From Thiomicrorhabdus lithotrophica (GTDB taxonomy: Bacteria; Pseudomonadota; Gammaproteobacteria; Thiomicrospirales; Thiomicrospiraceae), in NCBI RefSeq assembly GCF_029201445.1, contig NZ_CP102381.1, forward strand, positions 1,550,001 to 1,614,000: a stretch of DNA of 64,000 nucleotides. The letters run 5' to 3'. Shown here one piece after another: positions 58,914 to 64,000 of this stretch. Each line of letters starts with the position of its first letter. Position 1 is the stretch's first letter. The notes below the pieces were generated by a model. That model had not been told where the DNA came from and did not search any database. It was given only the letters and a program-made list of their open reading frames with translations. The translations under genes and the position numbers were made by a program.

Positions 58914-60383
58914 TTAGACGGCTACTTTCATAGCGGCTACTCGTTCTAAATGTGTACTTCTACTCTGTTTTAAATCCACCAAAGGTAAAGGATAGTCACT
59001 ACCCAAAACGACTCCCTTTAACTGGCACTCATTTTGATTCTCCCAAGGTGCATGAATCGCTTTACTTGAAAGATTTTTTAACTCTGGCAACCATTGACGA
59101 ATATAGTCGCCATTTGAATCAAATTTAATACTTTGGGTAACAGGATTAAATAAACGATAGTAAGGTGAAGCATCTACTCCGCAACCAGCCACCCATTGCC
59201 ATCCCATAACGTTGTTCGCTGGATCAGCATCAAACAAGGTATTATCAAACCATGCCTTACCCTGCAACCAGTGCTGGTTAAGGTTTTTTGTTAAAAAAGA
59301 AGCGACTAGCATTCTTACTCGGTTATGCATGGTTCCGGTTTCCCATAATTCACGCATACCAGCATCAATAATCGGAATGCCCGTTAACCCTTTCTGCCAG
59401 GCCTGGTAACTATTTAAATCCTCTTGCCATGACATAGTCTTATATTTGGTTTGAAATGGTTCACTCTCGGTTTGCGGGAAATGAACGAGTAAATGACGGG
59501 CAAACTCTTTCCAAACAAGCTGTCTTATCCACGGCATAGCGTGCTCGGCTTTTAAAGCGCCGTCAGCCATTAAACTTTGTAGATAAAAATAGATGGCTCT
59601 AGGGTTTATTTCTCCAAAATGCAAATACGGAGAAAGACCACTGGTTGCGTTTAGAATTGGAAAATCTCTATCTGTGTCATAATCCACCACACCATTTTCA
59701 ATAAACTCGTTTAGCTTTTGCCAAGCGGCCTGCTCTCCTACCTGCCAATAAGCCATCATTTTTTTAGCCCAAGGCTTTTTCATTAAATCTTGCAAATCTA
59801 AAGGGAGCTCTAACCAGGCCTGGTCAACTGGCTGCAACTGACCGCAACGCTCAAGCCCTTCTAGCTCTTCTTGTAAAGGCATAATCAGTGTTTGTTTAGC
59901 TAATAGCGCTTTATAAAAAGGGGTAAAAACCAAATAGGGTTTATTTTGCTGGTTATGAATATTTTCTGGTTCGATTAAGAACTCCGAATAGTTTGGCTGC
60001 AAAGCCACTTTATGCTTTTTACAAATTTCTAATGCCTTATCTTGCAGGCTATTAAAGGGGTAACCGACTTGAAAACTGTATAAAACTTCTTGGATTGTAT
60101 ATTTCGTTAGTAGTGATTCAAACTGCGTTTCAAAGTCCCCCGAAACAATCCAAAGAAACCCGCCTTTCTCTTTAATATCAGCTTGCAACTGCTTTAGACT
60201 ATGCGCCATCCAAAGTGAATTGGCTTCACCTATCACGTATTTTGGATCATGAAAGTAGACCACAATGACCAGGCCTGGTGATTCTAAAGCCGCCTGCAAA
60301 GTCGGCAAAGCACTCAGTCTAAACTCACGTTGTAACCAAACTAATTTGGTGGTTTTATCATCATTTTTAGTACTATTGACCAT
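58914..60383 (-). CDS. phrB: Deoxyribodipyrimidine photolyase (class I CPD)
   Basis: 489 residues. The N-terminal antenna domain opens LVWLQREFRLSALPTL. The FAD domain has GLSPYLHFGEINPRAI, QLVWKEFARHLL, TMHNRVRMLVASFLTKN and NVMGWQWVAGCG. All three electron-transfer tryptophans are in place (MSWQED, HWLQG, GWQWVAG). It repairs UV-made cyclobutane dimers using blue light. The N-terminal motif differs from the usual FRxDLR. Two full palindromes (59813 and 60268) and one partial (59397) are embedded in the gene. It lies 25 bases after the CHI-like gene, in one operon. Confidence 0.94.
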   Translation of the reverse strand: MVNSTKNDDKTTKLVWLQREFRLSALPTLQAALESPGLVIVVYFHDPKYVIGEANSLWMAHSLKQLQADIKEKGGFLWIVSGDFETQFESLLTKYTIQEVLYSFQVGYPFNSLQDKALEICKKHKVALQPNYSEFLIEPENIHNQQNKPYLVFTPFYKALLAKQTLIMPLQEELEGLERCGQLQPVDQAWLELPLDLQDLMKKPWAKKMMAYWQVGEQAAWQKLNEFIENGVVDYDTDRDFPILNATSGLSPYLHFGEINPRAIYFYLQSLMADGALKAEHAMPWIRQLVWKEFARHLLVHFPQTESEPFQTKYKTMSWQEDLNSYQAWQKGLTGIPIIDAGMRELWETGTMHNRVRMLVASFLTKNLNQHWLQGKAWFDNTLFDADPANNVMGWQWVAGCGVDASPYYRLFNPVTQSIKFDSNGDYIRQWLPELKNLSSKAIHAPWENQNECQLKGVVLGSDYPLPLVDLKQSRSTHLERVAAMKVAV

Positions 60384-60408
60384 TCTTTAACTACCTAATA
60401 AATGAGAA

Positions 60409-60954
60409 CTAATAAGCGGGAACTAATAAACTGGATTTTAAAGATTCAGACAACGGGTTTTCACCCAACCAAACCCCAAAATAAACCGCTTTAAATCCAT
60501 CGACGTGACTACTGAAAACAGTTTGGTTATTTAATTTCAATTGAGTACCTGTTTGCGGAGCGTACTCTAAAACATAGCAATCGTCAGGCTCAACGGACTG
60601 ATAAGATTGATGCAACCGATTCACTTCATTTTGCAGCGTTGTGGTCAATGTTTTGGGTAAAACTTTATTTGCACCTTCAATAAAAATATCGGTGCTAATC
60701 GCTTTTAAATAACAAAGCTCTAACTTCAAAGGCTCAGCATCACTCAAAAAGTCTTGTGGTAAGACCGACTTGTTGGCAAATAGACGTGCATTATAGACAT
60801 CAAAAAACATCCACGTCGCTGTACCACTGGAGACTTGAGTCCAGTTTTCATCTTCCACACCCTTGTCATTTGACACAGCAGCAGTGCTAAAAGACATAGA
60901 GATAACAGCCACTATGGTAAAGACACTCTTAGAATAGTTATTAAAAAAACTCAT
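60409..60954 (-). CDS. Exported chalcone-isomerase-like protein
   Basis: A 181-residue protein with a signal peptide (ends TAAVS) and a chalcone-isomerase-like body (GTATWMFFDVYNARLFANKS, LELCYLKAISTDIFIEGANK, GFKAVYFGVWLGENPLSESL). Bacterial CHI-like proteins bind fatty acids rather than chalcones. It lies between the DUF3833 lipoprotein gene and phrB in the light operon, a placement repeated in other gammaproteobacterial photolyase clusters. A role in fatty-acid delivery to the CFA-like methyltransferase is plausible. Confidence 0.8.
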   Translation of the reverse strand: MSFFNNYSKSVFTIVAVISMSFSTAAVSNDKGVEDENWTQVSSGTATWMFFDVYNARLFANKSVLPQDFLSDAEPLKLELCYLKAISTDIFIEGANKVLPKTLTTTLQNEVNRLHQSYQSVEPDDCYVLEYAPQTGTQLKLNNQTVFSSHVDGFKAVYFGVWLGENPLSESLKSSLLVPAY

Positions 60955-60982
60955 AATGAACGGTTGACCTTAAAAGCTAAAA

Positions 60983-61528
60983 TCATAGTGGATTTTTACT
61001 GAAGAACAATGTGACTTCACCGACATTGAAACCCCATTTGGTTACACTAGCACGGTTTAGCATTGTTTTATCGCTATGCAAAAACATCCAATCATTAAAC
61101 TGCACATGTATCGTGCTGTCTTTATAAGGTAAATCTAAGGTATAACGCCAATTTAATGCATTACCTGCTGATTCACCAATCGCTTCACCAATCACATCAT
61201 CCGCTTTACCAGTGTATGTTCCTTCAGCAATTTTAGTAATACGCCAAATTCTCTGTTGTTTCTCACCGTCGTTATATACAAAACGTTCATCTAAGGTCAA
61301 TTGATTGCCTTCAACCTCACCCGTAATATCTACTGTAAATCGACGAATCACCAAACCAGATCTATCTTGAAACTGACCTTGAGCGTAAGTTTTTCCCTTG
61401 AAATAATCAAACAAATCTAGTTTTGGTTCTGCATTTTTATAGTCTTGAATTTTCACCGAACTACACCCTGAAATCATAGATATTAATAGTAGGCTAATCA
61501 GTACGCCTGTATACTTAATCGCTTTCAT
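60983..61528 (-). CDS. DUF3833 lipoprotein
   Basis: A 181-residue lipoprotein: lipobox ISGC (Cys about residue 22), then the DUF3833 body with LDLFDYFKGKTYAQGQFQDRSGLVIRRF, TGKADDVIGEAIGESAGNALNWRY and a C-terminal beta-rich GEVTLFFSK. It resembles lipocalin-like folds. DUF3833 genes almost always neighbour CFA-like and amine-oxidase-like genes. It lies 8 bases after the methyltransferase gene; probably involved in lipid handling at the outer membrane. Confidence 0.88.
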   Translation of the reverse strand: MKAIKYTGVLISLLLISMISGCSSVKIQDYKNAEPKLDLFDYFKGKTYAQGQFQDRSGLVIRRFTVDITGEVEGNQLTLDERFVYNDGEKQQRIWRITKIAEGTYTGKADDVIGEAIGESAGNALNWRYTLDLPYKDSTIHVQFNDWMFLHSDKTMLNRASVTKWGFNVGEVTLFFSKNPL

Positions 61529-61536
61529 ATCGCCCC

Positions 61537-62769
61537 CTAAATCTGTTCAAGCTTGGTAAGGGTTAATTGCACGACACTACTGTGCTTAGTTTCAAAACCA
61601 ACTGTGCAATAATCCAAGTAGTAGTTCCACATTCTTTGGAACTTAGCATCATAGCCTTGCTCTAATAATGTCTGGCTGTGCTTGTTGAAATCTTGCTTCC
61701 ATAACTGACACGTTTTGGCGTAATCTTGCCCAAAATCAAAGACATTATCGACCTTAAAGCCGTGTTTTGCTGCCAATTGTTTTAATTGAGTTAAGCTCGG
61801 TAATAAACCACCAGGGAAAATATAGGTTTGAATAAAGTCGACATTAGACTGATAGTGTTCAGCAAATTCTTCATTAATGGTAATGACCTGCAACGCAACT
61901 TTACCGTCGTCTTTTAAGCATTCGTTCAACTTTTCAAAATAGACATCCCAATACTCTTTACCCACCGCCTCAAACATCTCAATGCTGACAATGTGATCAT
62001 ATTGTTGCGTTTCATGTCGATAGTCTTGTAACGCAACTTGATATTGCGGTTCTTTTGCCTGGCTTTGTAAACGGTTAATTGCAAAATCTCGCTGCTCTGT
62101 AGATAAAGTCAAACCTTTAACCATTGCCCCTTTACTAACCGCGGCTTCCATAAACCCGCCCCAACCACAGCCAATTTCAAGCACACTTTGACCTGCTTTT
62201 AAATCAATTTCATCAATCAATCTTTGGTATTTATTATGCTGAGCAGATGCTAAATCTTGTTCCGAATCGGTAAAAATAGCACTCGAATAAGACATCGTTT
62301 GATCTAACCACTTTTGGTAAAAGTCGTTACCTAAATCATAATGATAAGAGATATTTTTACGGCTATTTTCTACCGAGTTATGACGCTTACGATGTTGCCA
62401 AAGGTGCCATAAATTGAATTTTTTATTCGCCAGCAAGTCATCTAATACCGTTTGGTTTTGATAGACCAATTGCATCAGGCTGTATAGCGAATTCGTTTCT
62501 ACTGCATGTTCAAAATAAGCTTGCGCAAAGCCAAGCTCACCTTGGGTTTTCATTAACCAATAAGCTCTAAAAGGATTTTTTAGAATTAACTCAGCATGTG
62601 GCCCAAACTCTGCCCCTTGAAAACGGTGTGTTTCACCAAATAACTCTAACGTTAAGCTCCCCTTAACCAACTTATTAAAAGGGAGTTTTAGTATCATTTT
62701 TTGAACAAAGGATGGTGTCACCATTTTTTCTAATAAGGTGAATCCACTATTTGAAATAGCCTTTAACAT
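61537..62769 (-). CDS. CFA-type fatty-acid methyltransferase (UfaM/CfaB-like)
   Basis: A 410-residue SAM-dependent methyltransferase of the cyclopropane-fatty-acid synthase family: NISYHYDLGNDFYQKWLDQT (substrate entry), SAM loop SVLEIGCGWGGFMEAA (195-210), EMFEAVGKEYWDVYF and IFPGGLLPSLTQL. N-terminal ~130 residues are the CFA-specific domain. In light clusters this enzyme is linked with membrane-lipid methylation and furan-fatty-acid formation, so UfaM is the better analogue than housekeeping Cfa. It overlaps the DUF1365 gene by 7 bases. Confidence 0.9.
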   Translation of the reverse strand: MLKAISNSGFTLLEKMVTPSFVQKMILKLPFNKLVKGSLTLELFGETHRFQGAEFGPHAELILKNPFRAYWLMKTQGELGFAQAYFEHAVETNSLYSLMQLVYQNQTVLDDLLANKKFNLWHLWQHRKRHNSVENSRKNISYHYDLGNDFYQKWLDQTMSYSSAIFTDSEQDLASAQHNKYQRLIDEIDLKAGQSVLEIGCGWGGFMEAAVSKGAMVKGLTLSTEQRDFAINRLQSQAKEPQYQVALQDYRHETQQYDHIVSIEMFEAVGKEYWDVYFEKLNECLKDDGKVALQVITINEEFAEHYQSNVDFIQTYIFPGGLLPSLTQLKQLAAKHGFKVDNVFDFGQDYAKTCQLWKQDFNKHSQTLLEQGYDAKFQRMWNYYLDYCTVGFETKHSSVVQLTLTKLEQI

Positions 62770-63548
62770 AGGTTCATCTCCGTGTGACTGTAATCAATTT
62801 TTTCTAACTGTTTTGGCGTGCTATGGAATTTACCGCCTTTTACCCAAATCTTGATTGCCCACCAATGAATCATCCATAAAACTTTTAATGTATTAAAAGG
62901 ATGTTTGATAGCGGCTTTAATCAAATTTTTGTTGGTTAATTCCTGTGCTTGTCCCACCTGCGTAGAGGTCAAAACCGATTGGTTATTTTCGGTCTGATAT
63001 ATGCCAATTTTGTAGAGTTCACCTGGCTTGCTAAAACGAAACTGATACTGGCAATCCATGCCAATAAAAGGCGAAACATGAAAGACTTTTTTAGCTTGTG
63101 CCTTAACGTTATCCGCTAAGGGCTCACCCTGATTAGTTAACACATAGTGATGCCACTGCCCAAAGGTATTACTGACTTCACCAATAATGGCAATCATCTC
63201 GCCTTGTGCATTGTAGGCATACCACATTGCCAACGGGTTAAATGTAATGTTCATAAACCTTGGGAAACACACCAATTCAATTTTGTGTGCAACTTCTGGC
63301 AAACCATATTGTGCTAATAAGTCATCTGCCCAAATACGCCAGGCCTGGTCTTTTTTACGTGCGCCATAATCTTTAAAGTGCAGACTAAAAAGGTTAAAAC
63401 GGTTTAAAGAAAACCACGTCAAAGATTTTGCTTCATGCTCAATTTGGTCAATGTCCACTTTTAAACTCATTACGCCATAGCGAAACTGATATTGCATAGG
63501 AAAAAACCGTTGATGCATTACCTGACCAAGATAGATTTGACTAGCCAT
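62763..63548 (-). CDS. DUF1365 protein
   Basis: A 261-residue protein of DUF1365: IYLGQVMHQRFFPMQYQFRYGV, FPRFMNITFNPLAMWYAYN, YVLTNQGEPLADNVKAQAKKVFHVSPFIGMD and HPFNTLKVLWMIHWWAIKIW. A conserved companion of the CFA-like methyltransferase and of the FAD oxidoreductase. The start at 63548 with GGAGA 9 bases upstream is preferred over a TTG at 63563. It overlaps both neighbours (8 bases upstream, 7 bases downstream), so translation is coupled. Confidence 0.88.
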   Translation of the reverse strand: MASQIYLGQVMHQRFFPMQYQFRYGVMSLKVDIDQIEHEAKSLTWFSLNRFNLFSLHFKDYGARKKDQAWRIWADDLLAQYGLPEVAHKIELVCFPRFMNITFNPLAMWYAYNAQGEMIAIIGEVSNTFGQWHHYVLTNQGEPLADNVKAQAKKVFHVSPFIGMDCQYQFRFSKPGELYKIGIYQTENNQSVLTSTQVGQAQELTNKNLIKAAIKHPFNTLKVLWMIHWWAIKIWVKGGKFHSTPKQLEKIDYSHTEMNLC

Positions 63549-64000
63549 TTTTAACTTCTCCAAGCTCGTTTAAAGCTTGTTTTTCAGCAATACCATTTAA
63601 CTCATTCGAAACCTGTTCACTCGGCTCCTTTTCCCATGGCAAATCAATATTCCATAATTTCGCTAAATTGACCGAACTGGTTAAACCATCTTCATGAAAA
63701 CCATAACCGAAGTAACTTCCGCAGAACCATAGGTTATGATTACCTTGTAAGCTGCCTAACTTAGATTGAGATGACATAGCGGCTGCATCAAACACTGGAT
63801 GTTCATAGACAATACGTTGATGCGTCAGGGATTTTAAAGGTGGATGACTAGGGTTTAAAGTGACGAGTAAAGGTGTTTTGATTTTAATGTTTTGTAATAA
63901 GTTCATCCAGTATGTAACAGCAACAGGACTCTCTTTGGATTGAGTATCTCGTAAGTAATTCCAAGCAGCCCAGGCTAATTTTCGTTTCGGCATTAAACTT
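63541..64000 (-). CDS. FAD-dependent oxidoreductase, C-terminal part (runs off window)
   Basis: The last ~150 residues of a flavin-containing amine-oxidase-type enzyme (COG2907-like): VTYWMNLLQNIK, PLLVTLNPSHPPL, VYEHPVFDAAAM and the FAD-tail motif NLWFCGSYFGYGFHEDGLTSSV. The reading frame continues past base 64000, so no start is visible. It precedes DUF1365 and the methyltransferase, completing the conserved FAD enzyme-DUF1365-CFA triad linked with fatty-acid desaturation or methylation. Confidence 0.88.
   Translation of the reverse strand, partial: SLMPKRKLAWAAWNYLRDTQSKESPVAVTYWMNLLQNIKIKTPLLVTLNPSHPPLKSLTHQRIVYEHPVFDAAAMSSQSKLGSLQGNHNLWFCGSYFGYGFHEDGLTSSVNLAKLWNIDLPWEKEPSEQVSNELNGIAEKQALNELGEVKNG

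Larger units (their letters stand above)
1543..63349. repeat. Window-wide iterated palindrome CAGGCCTG (mostly ACCAGGCCTGGT)
   Basis: By eye about 30 copies of the 8-mer CAGGCCTG, 13 of them the full 12-mer, at (start of recognisable core) 1543, 2305, 3528, 5863, 10377, 12439, 14572, 15733, 21168, 23041, 24902, 24927, 28389, 31424, 32145, 32946, 34023, 37994, 45890, 47626, 49401, 49427, 51728, 52764, 54303, 55985, 59397, 59813, 60268 and 63339. Roughly one copy of any 8-mer is expected by chance here. They occur in all three reading phases inside genes (QAW, PGLV, TRPG) and between genes. The entry spans the family; it is not one element. Confidence 0.9.

Noticed and set aside
58914-60383. 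phrB as a split or degraded photolyase like the 48-49 kb pair
   Set aside because: It has both domains in one frame and all three electron-transfer tryptophans.
1543-63349. DNA-uptake signal interpretation of ACCAGGCCTGGT
   Set aside because: Known uptake sequences are non-palindromic and strand-oriented; this word is a perfect palindrome, and no competence genes are in the window.

Overview
The window looks like a contiguous piece of a moderately AT-rich gammaproteobacterial chromosome. Gene content (RlmJ, Hda, Mpl, RNase D, EpmC, DUF2066 next to purM, a pyrophosphate-type phosphofructokinase, copper-uptake genes, several TlpA/SoxW-like thioredoxins) would fit the sulfur-oxidising Thiomicrospira / Thiomicrorhabdus / Hydrogenovibrio group. 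That placement is an inference from gene families, not from a marker gene. No rRNA, tRNA or CRISPR array was seen.

Layout. 0-25 kb is mostly housekeeping: ribosome maturation (rbgA, rlmJ), an envelope/thioredoxin operon (TolC + membrane-fusion protein + two thioredoxins), hda-DUF2066, purM-purN-DUF3108-dcd, a glutathione-synthetase-like ATP-grasp enzyme, arfB, ilvA, a copper-acquisition locus (OprC-like receptor with an upstream FNR-type box, SCO1, PCuAC chaperone), rpiA, thiE, hemL and epmC. 25.5-28.1 kb is a decayed chromosomal integron: an N-terminal remnant of the integrase gene reading away from an attI-like core, three cassettes each ending in an attC site, two of them coding for HEPN-like proteins, then a 199-bp tandem duplication. 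28-34 kb returns to housekeeping (mpl, rnd, PPi-type pfk, MYG1). 34.0-38.0 kb is a two-gene islet (TupA-like binding protein + GGDEF/EAL protein) between 115-bp direct repeats that copy the 3' end of MYG1. 38.0-45.2 kb is a signalling island (response regulator, histidine kinase, PhnD-like binding protein, two small PAS proteins, an HTH-receiver protein, rhodanese, three orphan proteins). Four of its upstream regions carry tandem 9-bp repeats of the form TTCGTTTTR.

45.3-64 kb is rich in light and photo-oxidative stress genes: a TIGR01777 SDR, trpB-CIA30 followed by what looks like a cryptochrome split into two overlapping genes in swapped domain order, a ChrR-like double cupin, pdxH, lipocalin, TIGR02450, hemH, a DUF523/DUF1722 protein, a short LOV photoreceptor, a LitR/CarH-type MerR regulator without a recognisable B12 ligand motif, a class I photolyase, and a fatty-acid-modification set (chalcone-isomerase-like, DUF3833, CFA-type methyltransferase, DUF1365, FAD oxidoreductase). 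The likely logic is blue light sensed by the LOV protein, relayed to the MerR regulator, and answered by DNA repair, membrane-lipid modification and haem/cofactor adjustment.

Across the whole window the palindrome CAGGCCTG, usually as ACCAGGCCTGGT, recurs about 30 times inside and between genes. This behaves like a highly iterated palindrome family.
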